A stretch of 62,071 nt of DNA from Comamonadaceae bacterium (lineage in GTDB: Bacteria > Pseudomonadota > Gammaproteobacteria > Burkholderiales > Burkholderiaceae_C). Below are positions 53,975 to 62,071 of the stretch, piece by piece (position 1 is the stretch's first letter; the number at the start of each line of letters is the position of its first letter). The notes below the pieces were generated by a model. The model saw only the letters and a program-made list of their open reading frames with translations, was not told the DNA's origin and made no database searches. The position numbers were made by a program, and so were the translations under genes. Where the stretch lies: the NCBI GenBank assembly GCA_947452785.1, contig CANGDZ010000012.1, forward strand, positions 1 to 62,071. Direction: 5' to 3'.

Positions 53975-53985
53975 AAAGAAAACTT

Positions 53986-54021
53986 AAAACACCTGGTACG
54001 AAAGTGCCAGGTGTTTTTTTT
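53986..54021. terminator. Hairpin terminator after tRNA-Lys
   Basis: ACACCTGGTAC-gaaa-GTGCCAGGTGT forms an 11-bp stem (one T-G wobble) closed by a GAAA tetraloop. Eight T residues follow on the plus strand. The reverse strand also has T-rich sequence after the stem, so it may stop the convergent ABC-F transcript as well. Confidence 0.93.
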
Positions 54022-54036
54022 CGCCTACGGATAATC

Positions 54037-54065
54037 AAGGCACAACGTCTTAGACGTTGTGCCTT
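54037..54065. repeat. Perfect 13-bp inverted repeat downstream of tRNA-Lys
   Basis: AAGGCACAACGTC-tta-GACGTTGTGCCTT is a perfect inverted repeat with a three-base loop, 16 bases after the tRNA terminator. No T tract follows on either strand, so it is not a standard terminator. It could be an mRNA 3' stabilising hairpin for the ABC-F gene, an REP-like element or a mobile element remnant. The remaining sequence to 54163 shows nothing else. Confidence 0.6.
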
Positions 54066-54163
54066 CAGCAGATGTACTCGCTGTCCGCCTCAAATTCACC
54101 GAATGGCAAATTAGCAAGCTGCGCAAATTGACTGCGTGAATCAGCTATTAGACCCACGGTCAA

Positions 54164-56218
54164 TTAAGCCGTTGCACTGTCATTTTCAATCTGCTGAATC
54201 TGCTCAGACAGTTCAAGCCACTTGGACTCCAACGTTTCCAATTCGGCGTTGGTCGATCCCAGTTCTTTGCTTGCTTTCACGATTTCGTCGGCACCCATGG
54301 GGGTGGCCAATTTGTTTTCTAAATCAGCTTTCTGTTTTTGCAATTGAGCCATGCGCTGCTCGGTTTGTTCCAGGGACTTTTTAAACGGCCGAGTCTGAGC
54401 AGCCAGTTCAATGCGACGTTGTGCGTCTTGTTTGCGTTGCTCGGGGCTGCGAAACACCTGGGGTTCTGCCGCCACAGGCGAGGGTGCCTTAGGCGCCACG
54501 GGCGCTGCTGCGGTGGTTGCCTTGACCGGGGCTGCTTTTGACAGAACGACCGACTGGGTTGGTTGCTGAGTAAGCTTAGATACTGCCATTTTGGCTTCTT
54601 CGCGCAGGCGCTTGGATTCTTCGAGCAGGTAGCGCTGGTAGTCGTCCAGATCGCCGTCAAACGGCTCGACTTTGCCGCGCCCGACCATCCAGAATTCATC
54701 ACACACGGCACGCAGCAAGGATCGGTCATGGCTGACCAACATCACAGTGCCTTCAAACTCGTTCAGGGCCATGGCCAGTGCTTCGCGGGTGGCCAAGTCC
54801 AAGTGGTTGGTGGGCTCGTCCAGCAGCAGCAGGTTGGGGCGTTGCCACACGATCATGGCCAGTACCAAGCGGGCTTTTTCGCCGCCGCTCATGGTTCCCA
54901 CGGCTTGTTTGACCATGTCGCCGGTGAAGTTAAACGACCCCAGGTAGCTGCGTAAATCTTGTTCGCGGCTGGGTTCACTGCTGTTCGGGCCCATCTCCTT
55001 GGCTAGGCGGATCATGTGCTCCAGCGGGTTGTCTTGTGGGCGCAGCACGTCCAACTCTTGCTGGGCAAAGTAGCCAATGTTTAGGCCCTTGCCTTCGGTC
55101 ATTGTGCCGCCGAGCAGAGGCATGGTGCGGGCAATGGTTTTCACCAAGGTGGATTTACCTTGCCCGTTAGCACCCAAAATACCAATGCGCTGGCCCGCCA
55201 AAACCGATTTGCTGATGCCTTGCAAGATAGCCGTGGGTTGGTCGTCGACGATGTAGCCAAAGCTGGCTTCGCTGATGGCCAGCATCGGGTTAGGCAAACT
55301 GTGGGGCTCTTTGAAGCCGAAGGTGAATTCGGCATCGGCCAACAGGGGCGCGACTTTTTCCATGCGTTCCAAGGCCTTGACCCGGCTTTGCGCTTGCTTG
55401 GCCTTGCTGGCCTGCGCTTTGAAGCGGGTAATGAACTTTTGCAAGTGAGCAATTTTGTCTTGCTGCTTGCTGAAGGAGGCTTGATGCAGCTCCATTTGCT
55501 GGGCGCGCAGGATTTCAAAAGAACTGTAGTTGCCGCCGTAGCGTGTCAGTTTGGCCTGGTCGATGTGCAGCGTGACGTCGGTGATGGCGTCCAAAAATTC
55601 GCGATCGTGGCTGATCACTATCATTGTGCCGGTGTAGCGTTTGAGCCAGGCCTCGAGCCAGACCAAGGCGTCCAAGTCCAAGTGGTTGGTGGGTTCATCG
55701 AGTAGCAAAATATCGGACGGGCACATCAACGCACGGGCCAGCTGCAAGCGCATGCGCCAGCCGCCCGAGAAACTGTTCACAGGGTTGTTCAATTGCTCAA
55801 CGCTAAAGCCCAGACCCAAGATCAGCGCTTCCGCGCGGGGCATGGCGTCGTGGTCGCCGGCGTCGGCCAGGTCGGTGTACACATGCGCCATCTCCATACC
55901 GTCGCCGCTGGCTTCGGCCTCAACCAGGCGTTGTCGCAACTCGGCCAAGCGGGTGTCGCCTTCCAGCACAAAGGTAGAGGCGGGCTCGTCGGTTTCGGGC
56001 ATGTTCTGCGCCACCTGCCCCATGCGCCAGGCTTTGGGCATGGAGAAATCGCCGCCGTCTTCGTGCAAAGTGCCGTTGAACAGCGCAAACAAAGTGGATT
56101 TGCCCGCACCGTTGCGGCCGACCAAGCCGACTTTTTCTCCGGGATTCAGGGTGACGGTGGCGCTGTTGAGCAGCACTTTGGCGCTGCGGCGCAGCGTAAC
56201 GTTCTTCAGGGTGATCAT
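54164..56218 (-). CDS. ABC-F family ATPase (YheS-like)
   Basis: The 684-residue soluble protein has two ABC domains and no transmembrane segments. Walker A motifs are GRNGAGKSTLF near 35 and GANGQGKSTLVK near 350. Signatures are FSGGWRMRLQLARAL near 150 and MSGGEKARLVLAM near 445. Walker B motifs are LLLDEPTNHLDL in both halves. The linker between them (about 230-320) is the P-site tRNA interaction motif region. The C-terminal 150 residues include an Ala/Pro/Gln-rich stretch and a coiled coil. ABC-F proteins act on the ribosome to rescue or regulate translation. The member identity (YheS group) is inferred from length and tail. Confidence 0.93.
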   Translation of the reverse strand: MITLKNVTLRRSAKVLLNSATVTLNPGEKVGLVGRNGAGKSTLFALFNGTLHEDGGDFSMPKAWRMGQVAQNMPETDEPASTFVLEGDTRLAELRQRLVEAEASGDGMEMAHVYTDLADAGDHDAMPRAEALILGLGFSVEQLNNPVNSFSGGWRMRLQLARALMCPSDILLLDEPTNHLDLDALVWLEAWLKRYTGTMIVISHDREFLDAITDVTLHIDQAKLTRYGGNYSSFEILRAQQMELHQASFSKQQDKIAHLQKFITRFKAQASKAKQAQSRVKALERMEKVAPLLADAEFTFGFKEPHSLPNPMLAISEASFGYIVDDQPTAILQGISKSVLAGQRIGILGANGQGKSTLVKTIARTMPLLGGTMTEGKGLNIGYFAQQELDVLRPQDNPLEHMIRLAKEMGPNSSEPSREQDLRSYLGSFNFTGDMVKQAVGTMSGGEKARLVLAMIVWQRPNLLLLDEPTNHLDLATREALAMALNEFEGTVMLVSHDRSLLRAVCDEFWMVGRGKVEPFDGDLDDYQRYLLEESKRLREEAKMAVSKLTQQPTQSVVLSKAAPVKATTAAAPVAPKAPSPVAAEPQVFRSPEQRKQDAQRRIELAAQTRPFKKSLEQTEQRMAQLQKQKADLENKLATPMGADEIVKASKELGSTNAELETLESKWLELSEQIQQIENDSATA

Positions 56219-56418
56219 GTGGTCTGGCGGCAGTCAGGGGCTGGATAAAACCAGGCCATGATTCCGCATTCGGTTGGGGGTGTTCTGTGAAAAGGGGAGC
56301 GAGAGCAAGGCTCTGGCTGCTAAAAATTGCCTGGCGCTTCGCAAGACGCCATGGCTCAACAAGGCTTGATTTTAGCTTGCCTAGGGTTTGCGATAGGTTG
56401 GTGGGCGAATCATGCCCT

Positions 56419-57294
56419 TTAAATGGCTTGCTGGGTGAGCAGTGTGTGACGGGTCACCAGCAGTACTTGGTCCTCACCGGCGCTGGTTTCGAGCCAAATG
56501 GCCTCCAGCTTGGGAAAGGCATTTTCAAAATGCTCGCGTTCGTTGCCGATCTCCAGCACCATCACGCCGCGCTCATTCAGGTGCGCCGGAGCGTCTTGAA
56601 AGAGTTGCCGAATAAAGTCCATACCGTCTTCGCCACCGGCCAGCGCCAGGGTCGGCTCGGCAAGGAATTCGGCAGGCAGGGCCTGCATGCTGGCGGCGCA
56701 GACATAAGGCGGGTTGCACAGGATGAGGTCGAACAGGCCAAGCACGCTACTGAGGCCATCGCTTTGCACCAGGCTGATTCGATTGGCCAAATGGTGTCGG
56801 TCCACGTTAATGCGTGCCACAGCCAGCGCATCGGCGGACAAGTCAGCTCCGATCACCGTCACGTCGGGGTAGGTCATGGCGGCAAGCACGGCCAGGCTGC
56901 CGTTGCCGGTGCACAGATCGAGCACACGTTGGGTGTGTTCATCCAGCCAGTAGTCTATGCCGCCTTCGGCCAGCAATTCGGCAATGAAGCTGCGCGGCAC
57001 GATGCTGCGCTCGTCAATATAAAACGGTACGCCTTGCAGCCAGGCTTCCTGCGTCAGGTAAGCGGCGGGTTTGCGGGTGTGAATGCGCTCTTGCATTAAC
57101 GCTTGCACGGCGCTCACTTGATCGCCCGTCAGATCTTGGGTGACTGCTGCCGGGTCGGTGTCCAAAGGCAAACCCAGCTTCCACAACGCCAGCCAGGCGG
57201 CTTCGTCTTCAGCGTTGCTCGTCCCATGGCCAAAACACAGGGAGGCCGCGTTCAGTTGTGCGGCCGAAGCGGCAATCAATTCAGTCAGTTGCAT
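56419..57294 (-). CDS. prmB: Ribosomal protein L3 N5-glutamine methyltransferase
   Basis: The 291-residue SAM-dependent methyltransferase has the motif I region VLDLCTGNGSLAVLAAM near 130 and the catalytic NPPY in DLILCNPPYVCAA near 195. VPRSFIAELLAEGG lies near 105. The N-terminal helical domain carries the PrmB-type HxxxxxxxxA(A)YLTQEAWLQG. It lies 13 bases downstream of dapE on the same strand, a common arrangement in betaproteobacteria. The 200-base gap to the ABC-F gene contains no recognised signal. Confidence 0.93.
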   Translation of the reverse strand: MQLTELIAASAAQLNAASLCFGHGTSNAEDEAAWLALWKLGLPLDTDPAAVTQDLTGDQVSAVQALMQERIHTRKPAAYLTQEAWLQGVPFYIDERSIVPRSFIAELLAEGGIDYWLDEHTQRVLDLCTGNGSLAVLAAMTYPDVTVIGADLSADALAVARINVDRHHLANRISLVQSDGLSSVLGLFDLILCNPPYVCAASMQALPAEFLAEPTLALAGGEDGMDFIRQLFQDAPAHLNERGVMVLEIGNEREHFENAFPKLEAIWLETSAGEDQVLLVTRHTLLTQQAI

Positions 57295-57307
57295 GTATTG
57301 GATTCAG

Positions 57308-58468
57308 TCAGGTTCTGGCTTGCAAGCTGTGGTCCAGCAGATGCAACACTTCGCGGTAGATGTCTTTGAGCGGCTCGATGTCGGCCAGCGTCACATGTTC
57401 GTTGATTTTGTGGATGGTGGAGTTGGGCGGACCCAGCTCGATTACCTGGGGGCAAATTTGCGCGATAAAGCGCCCATCACTGGTGCCGCCGGTGGTCGAC
57501 AGTTGCGTTTCGATGCCTGTTTGCTTGCGAATGGCTTGCTGCACCACGTCAACCAAGGTGCCCGGCGTGGTGAGAAAAGGCCGCCCGCCAAGGGTCCACT
57601 GCAGATCGAAATCCAGCCCATGCTTGAGCAATACATCGGTCAGTCGCTGCTGCAAGTCTTCAGGCGAGGACTCGGTGCAAAAGCGGAAGTTGAAGTCGAT
57701 CACCACCTGGCCTGGAATCACGTTGCTGGCCCCGGTGCCGCCGTGGATGTTGCTGATTTGCCAACTGGTCGGTTGAAAAAAAGCATTGCCTTGATCCCAC
57801 TGCATGCCGACCAATTCGGCTAAAGCGGGGGTGGCTGTATGGATGGGGTTCTTTGCCAAGTGCGGATATGCAATATGCCCTTGAATGCCCTTGACCGTGA
57901 GCTTGCCGCTCATGGTGCCCCGACGTCCGTTTTTGATCATATCACCGGTGCGCTCGACCGAGGTGGGCTCGCCCACGATGCAAAAATCTGGCGTCTGGCC
58001 GCGCTGTTTCAGCAATTCACAAACTATCACCGTTCCGTCCACGGCAGGACCTTCTTCGTCACTGGTCAGCAAGAAAGCCAGGCCCAGCGCGGGCTTGGGG
58101 TAGGCGGCGACAAACTCTTGCGTCGCCACGACCATGGCCGCGATCGAGGTTTTCATGTCGCTGGTGCCGCGGGCAAATAATTTACCGTCCCGGTGCGTGG
58201 GTGTAAATGGGTCGCTGGCCCATTGATCCAGTGGTCCGGTTGGCACCACGTCGGTGTGACCGGCAAAGGCCAGGGTCTTGCCCGAGCTGCCTGGGCGGTG
58301 TGCCCACAGGTTGCGCACTCGAAAGCTCTCAGGACCGCTGTGGATTTCTTCGCAGACAAAGCCCAAAGGCTTGAGCTGCGCCATGATCAAGTCCATACAG
58401 CCCGCGTCATCGGGGGTGACTGAGGGTCGGGCGATCAGTTGTTCTGCAAGTCGCAATGTTTGGGACAT
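57308..58468 (-). CDS. dapE: Succinyl-diaminopimelate desuccinylase
   Basis: The 386-residue M20 metallopeptidase removes succinate from N-succinyl-LL-DAP in lysine and peptidoglycan synthesis. [12 protein letters not shown] near residue 72 holds the first zinc ligands. The catalytic glutamate pair is in [13 protein letters not shown] near 138. The dimerisation domain is at about 185-300, and [21 protein letters not shown] near 330 ends in [15 protein letters not shown] lies upstream of ATG 58468; a frame to 58507 overlaps dapC and is not conserved. The gene is between dapC and prmB. Confidence 0.95.
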   Translation of the reverse strand: MSQTLRLAEQLIARPSVTPDDAGCMDLIMAQLKPLGFVCEEIHSGPESFRVRNLWAHRPGSSGKTLAFAGHTDVVPTGPLDQWASDPFTPTHRDGKLFARGTSDMKTSIAAMVVATQEFVAAYPKPALGLAFLLTSDEEGPAVDGTVIVCELLKQRGQTPDFCIVGEPTSVERTGDMIKNGRRGTMSGKLTVKGIQGHIAYPHLAKNPIHTATPALAELVGMQWDQGNAFFQPTSWQISNIHGGTGASNVIPGQVVIDFNFRFCTESSPEDLQQRLTDVLLKHGLDFDLQWTLGGRPFLTTPGTLVDVVQQAIRKQTGIETQLSTTGGTSDGRFIAQICPQVIELGPPNSTIHKINEHVTLADIEPLKDIYREVLHLLDHSLQART

Positions 58469-58485
58469 CTCGGTTTCCTGAAAGA

Positions 58486-59694
58486 TTAGGCTCGGCCTTG
58501 GCGGCAAAAGTCAGCAATGCGCTGAGCCGCTTCCAAACATTCGGCTGTTTCGGCCACCAGTGCCATGCGAATGCGGCCTTGCCCTGGGTTGTGGCCGTTC
58601 ACGGCACGGGCCAGGTAGCTGCCTGGCAATACTGTCACGCCGGTTGCTTGCAGCAGCTCCCGGGCAAACACATCGTCTTGTCCGTTCCAGGCAGAGGGTA
58701 CTTGCGCCCACAGGTAAAAAGCCGCGTCGGGCAGTTTCACATCCATCACCTCGGCCAGTACCGGTGTGACCTGGGCGAACTTGGTACGATACAAATTGCG
58801 GTTCTCCACCACATGGGTTTCATCGCCCCACGCGGCGATGCTGGCCGCTTGCACCACCGGACTCATTGCGCTGCCGTGGTAGGTGCGGTACAGCAAAAAC
58901 TGCTTGATTATGTTTGCGTCACCTGCCACAAAGCCGCTGCGCAGGCCCGGCACATTGCTGCGTTTACTCAGGCTGGTCAAAGCAATCAAACGCTTAAAGT
59001 CACCGCGGCCCAGTTGCTGCGCCGCTTGCAAACCACCCAAAGGGGGTTCGTCGCGGAAATAGATCTCGCTGTAGCATTCGTCTGAGGCGATGACGAAGCC
59101 GTATTGGTCGCTGAGCTTAAACAGCTTGCGCCACTCCTGAAGCGGCATCACCGCGCCCGTGGGGTTGCCGGGGGAGCAGACAAAAATCAGCTGCGTTCGC
59201 GCCCACACCTCGGCGGGCACGCTGTCCCAGTCCACAGCAAAATTGCGCTCGGCCACGCTGGCTACGTAGTATGGATGCGCGCCGCCCAGCAAGGCTGCGC
59301 CTTCGTAGATTTGGTAGAAAGGGTTGGGACTCAGCACCGTGGCACCCGGTTGCGTCGAGTCGATCACGGTTTGGGCCAAGGCAAACAAAGCCTCACGCGT
59401 GCCGTTGACCGGCAAAATTTGCGTTGAAGGGTTCAATTTGACGCTGTATCGGCGCTCTACCCATTGTGCGCAGGACTGACGAAAAGGCGCTTCGCCCGCG
59501 GTGCCGGGGTAACCTGCCAAGCCCGTGTCCAAGGCCTTGACCATGGCTTGCTTGATGAATTCAGGCGTGGCGTGTTTGGGCTCGCCAATGCCAAGGCTGA
59601 TCGGTCGCAGCGCGGGATTGGGCGTCACGTCCGCAAACAGTTGGCGCAAGCGTTCAAAAGGGTAGGGTTGCAGGGTCGCAAGAAGGGGATTCAT
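58486..59694 (-). CDS. dapC: Succinyldiaminopimelate transaminase
   Basis: The 402-residue PLP fold-type I aminotransferase begins [20 protein letters not shown], with [16 protein letters not shown] near 33 and [16 protein letters not shown] near 175. The PLP lysine is in [18 protein letters not shown] near 240, and the C-terminal GRIRMAL motif binds substrate. The N-terminus and length fit betaproteobacterial DapC. It leads the dapC-dapE-prmB minus-strand operon and is divergent from smc. dapD, often found between dapC and dapE, is absent from this spot. Confidence 0.93.
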   Translation of the reverse strand: MNPLLATLQPYPFERLRQLFADVTPNPALRPISLGIGEPKHATPEFIKQAMVKALDTGLAGYPGTAGEAPFRQSCAQWVERRYSVKLNPSTQILPVNGTREALFALAQTVIDSTQPGATVLSPNPFYQIYEGAALLGGAHPYYVASVAERNFAVDWDSVPAEVWARTQLIFVCSPGNPTGAVMPLQEWRKLFKLSDQYGFVIASDECYSEIYFRDEPPLGGLQAAQQLGRGDFKRLIALTSLSKRSNVPGLRSGFVAGDANIIKQFLLYRTYHGSAMSPVVQAASIAAWGDETHVVENRNLYRTKFAQVTPVLAEVMDVKLPDAAFYLWAQVPSAWNGQDDVFARELLQATGVTVLPGSYLARAVNGHNPGQGRIRMALVAETAECLEAAQRIADFCRQGRA

Positions 59695-59870
59695 TCTGCG
59701 ATTATCGGGGATTGGACTGCCACATCCACCTTGGGCTGAACTGGGCGAAAAGGCGAGAGGGTGGGTTAATATTGGAGTTCTGCTCGCCTAGGGTGTGCAG
59801 AGTCTTTTTTTCGCACTCCAGCGCCCCGCGCTGCGCGAATTACGAACTTAATAAGTGTTTTCGGACTGCC

Positions 59871-62071
59871 GTGCGCCTCAACTCCATCAAACTTGCGGGT
59901 TTTAAATCTTTTGCCGAGCCGACCAACTTCGTCTTGCCGGGTCAACTGGTGGGCGTGGTGGGGCCGAACGGCTGCGGAAAGTCCAACATCATGGACGCGG
60001 TGCGCTGGGTACTGGGCGAGTCCCGAGCCTCTGAATTGCGTGGCGAGTCCATGCAAGACGTTATCTTTAACGGCACAAATACCCGCAAACCCGCCAGCCG
60101 TGCCAGTGTGGAATTGGTGTTTGACAACGCAGACCACCGCGCCGGTGGTCAGTGGGGCCAGTTTGCCGAGATCGCCGTCAAGCGCGTACTGACGCGTGAC
60201 GGCAACTCCAGCTACTACATCAACAACCAACCGGTGCGCCGCCGCGATGTGCAAGACGTGTTCTTGGGCACGGGCCTGGGCCCGCGCGCCTACGCCATCA
60301 TTGGCCAGGGCACCATCAGCCGCATCATCGAATCACGCCCCGAAGAGTTGCGCTTGTTTTTGGAAGAAGCCGCTGGCGTATCCAAATACAAAGAGCGGCG
60401 CCGCGAGACCGAAAACCGTTTGTCAGACACGCGCGAGAATTTGACCCGAGTGGACGACATCTTGCGTGAGCTCAATGCTAATTTGGACAAATTGGAAAAG
60501 CAAGCCGAGGTGGCGCAGCGATTCAACACCCTCAAGGCCGACAGCACGCTCAAGCAGCACCAGTTGTGGTTCATCAAGCGCAGTGAGGCTGAAGCAGGCC
60601 AGGGCAGTTTGAAGGCGGACGTTGAAAAAGCCACCAACGACTTGGAGTCGCGCATTGCCGATTTGCGCCATGTGGAAGCGGATCTGGAAAGCATCCGTCA
60701 AGCCCATTACGCAGCGGGTGACCAGGTCAACCAAGCGCAGGGCGCTTTGTACGAAGCCAGCGCCGAAGTAGGGCGCTTGGAGGCAGAGATCCGTTTCGTG
60801 GTCGAAGGCCGCCAGCGCGCTGAGCAGCGCCTGGTTCAGCTCAAAGAACAAGCAGCGCAGTGGGCCACCCGTATGGCCGATGCGCAAATAGAGATTGAGA
60901 GCCTGGCCGAGCAAGCGGTGATGGCCGAAGATCAGTCCCTGACGCTGGCCGCTCAGGTTGAAGACCAAGCACAGACCTTGCCTGATTTGGAAGAGGCGGT
61001 GCGTCTAGCCCAAGCCAAAGCCAATGAACAGCGCGCCAGTGTGGGCCAGGTTCAGCAGCAAATTCAGGTCTTGGCCGCAGACCAACGCAACACCGAAGAA
61101 CAATCGCGACAGTTGAACCAACGCCGCGAACGATTGACGGTAGACCGCAATGCACTGGCCGCACCAGATGAACAGCGCCTGTTGAGTTTGCGTGAACAAT
61201 TGGCACAAGCCGAAGAAGCCGCCAGCGAGGCCAGTGGGCGTTTGCATGAGTTGCAAGAGCAGGTGCCGCAACTGGACGATGAGCGACGCAGCCGCCAGCA
61301 AGCGGTGAACACGGAGTCGGCACGGCTGGCCGATTTGGCCGCCAAGGTCGAAGCCCTCAAGGCCTTGCAAGAAAAGGTGAAAACGGACGGCAAGCTCAAG
61401 CCTTGGCTTACCAAACATGGTTTGGATGGGCTGCAAGGTTTGTGGAGCCGCATCCATGTGGAGCCGGGTTGGGAAAACGCTTTGGAGTCGGCGCTACGTG
61501 AGCGTTTGTCGGCACTCGAAGTCTCGCGCCTGGACATGGTGCGCGCTTTTGCCAGTGATGCCCCACCGGCCAAGCTGTCTTTCTTCAGCCCACCTGCTGC
61601 GGGTGTGATCCATCACCGTGCGGGTTTGCCCACCGGTTGTCAGCCCCTGGCCGATTTGCTGCGCTTGAACGATGCCGGTTTGTCGGCTTTGTTGAGGGCT
61701 TGGCTACAGGGTTGCTACACCGCGCCCAGCTTGGAAGACGCCTTGGCTTGGCGCGACCAGTTGCAAGCGGGCGAAGTGTTGTTTGTGCAAAGCGGTCATG
61801 CCATCACGCTGCACAGCGTCAGTTTTTATGCGCAAGACTCCGAGCAAGCCGGTTTGCTGGCCCGCGCGCAAGACATTGAGAATTTTGAAAAGCAACTCAA
61901 AGCCCAAGTCCTGATCAGCGACGAAAGCCGCACGGGCTTGGCCCGCGCAGAGGCCAGCTATGCCGATGCCAGCGCACGTTTGATCACGGCCCGGCGCGAA
62001 GCCACAGACTCGCAATCACGCGCCCACGAGGTGCAGGTCGAGACTTTGCGTTTGTCGCAATTGGCCGAGCA
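59871..62071 (+). CDS. smc: Chromosome segregation protein SMC (3' end outside window)
   Basis: The first 733 residues are present. The head begins with a GTG start and MRLNSIKLAGFKSFAEPTNF, and Walker A is GPNGCGKSNIMDAVRWVLGE near residue 32. GLGPRAYAIIGQGTISRII is near 140. A long coiled coil rich in Glu/Gln/Ala/Arg runs from about 165 to 500. The hinge occupies about 510-650 (GLQGLWSRIHVEPGWENALESAL), and the return coil begins after that. The C-terminal head with its signature and Walker B is beyond position 62071. SMC compacts and separates sister chromosomes with ScpA/ScpB. The ribosome binding site is weak (CGGA). Confidence 0.96.
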   Translation, partial: MRLNSIKLAGFKSFAEPTNFVLPGQLVGVVGPNGCGKSNIMDAVRWVLGESRASELRGESMQDVIFNGTNTRKPASRASVELVFDNADHRAGGQWGQFAEIAVKRVLTRDGNSSYYINNQPVRRRDVQDVFLGTGLGPRAYAIIGQGTISRIIESRPEELRLFLEEAAGVSKYKERRRETENRLSDTRENLTRVDDILRELNANLDKLEKQAEVAQRFNTLKADSTLKQHQLWFIKRSEAEAGQGSLKADVEKATNDLESRIADLRHVEADLESIRQAHYAAGDQVNQAQGALYEASAEVGRLEAEIRFVVEGRQRAEQRLVQLKEQAAQWATRMADAQIEIESLAEQAVMAEDQSLTLAAQVEDQAQTLPDLEEAVRLAQAKANEQRASVGQVQQQIQVLAADQRNTEEQSRQLNQRRERLTVDRNALAAPDEQRLLSLREQLAQAEEAASEASGRLHELQEQVPQLDDERRSRQQAVNTESARLADLAAKVEALKALQEKVKTDGKLKPWLTKHGLDGLQGLWSRIHVEPGWENALESALRERLSALEVSRLDMVRAFASDAPPAKLSFFSPPAAGVIHHRAGLPTGCQPLADLLRLNDAGLSALLRAWLQGCYTAPSLEDALAWRDQLQAGEVLFVQSGHAITLHSVSFYAQDSEQAGLLARAQDIENFEKQLKAQVLISDESRTGLARAEASYADASARLITARREATDSQSRAHEVQVETLRLSQLAE

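Noticed and set aside
53975-54163. Prophage or island attachment site at the tRNA-Lys 3' end
   Set aside because: No repeat of the tRNA 3' end, integrase or phage-like gene is present; only a terminator and one unexplained hairpin follow.

Overview
The window looks like a stretch of chromosome from a betaproteobacterium, order Burkholderiales and most probably family Comamonadaceae (Limnohabitans, Rhodoferax or Polaromonas type). This rests on recognisable proteins and gene order: the run yebC-purD-hemF-nadD-rsfS-rlmH-maf-rng, clpS-clpA beside icd, tolB-pal-cpoB followed by a YeeE-type transporter, tcdA and tRNA-Lys, and dapC-dapE-prmB divergent from smc. Base composition appears moderately GC-rich, with AT-rich divergent promoter regions; it was not computed. 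Nearly everything is tightly packed protein coding sequence. No rRNA, CRISPR array, prophage or intact transposon was seen.

Region by region. 1-1306 (minus) is the start of a very large repetitive surface protein that runs off the left edge; it has a BapA-like prefix and 199-residue repeats. 1796-2077 is an HU-type nucleoid protein with a hairpin terminator, and directly after that terminator sits an ORF-less class C group II intron (about 2134-2716), the only clear mobile element. 2743-9337 is an acyl-CoA module: a single-chain biotin-dependent acyl-CoA carboxylase divergent from two acyl-CoA dehydrogenases and an SDR. 9385-13809 carries a TPR membrane protein, a DUF4337 protein, the Kup potassium transporter and a divergent voltage-gated-type potassium channel. 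13910-15423 holds an orphan ParA/TraL-like ATPase and a nitroreductase.

15585-20572 is an aromatic catabolic operon (3-hydroxybenzoate 6-hydroxylase, gentisate 1,2-dioxygenase, fumarylpyruvate hydrolase-type enzyme, two extra dehydrogenases/reductases), followed by an enoyl-CoA hydratase. A 24-bp palindrome lies in its promoter. 21545-33131 has an NlpC/P60 lipoprotein, a membrane-anchored glutamate-synthase-like protein, a complete RND efflux operon (adaptor, pump, outer membrane channel), an Hsp70-like protein, a periplasmic solute-binding protein and an exported metallo-beta-lactamase-fold hydrolase. 33198-40151 has small conserved proteins, icd, a cold-shock protein, clpS-clpA and a HerA-like ATPase.

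40223-47230 is a housekeeping plus-strand run for purine, heme and NAD synthesis, ribosome hibernation and maturation, and RNase G. 47278-53844 is envelope biogenesis (msbA; tolB-pal-cpoB), a sulfur-type transporter and tcdA, and then tRNA-Lys(UUU), whose likely promoter lies inside the tcdA 3' end. 54164-59694 (minus) is an ABC-F protein, prmB, dapE and dapC. 59871 to the right edge is the N-terminal two thirds or so of SMC.

Points most worth a second look: the ORF-less IIC intron behind the HU terminator, the repeat adhesin, the single-chain acyl-CoA carboxylase module, the gentisate operon with its palindromic operator candidate but no isomerase or regulator, the orphan TraL/ParA-like ATPase, and the histone-H1-like tail on RsfS. 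I did not find a system I could call wholly new.
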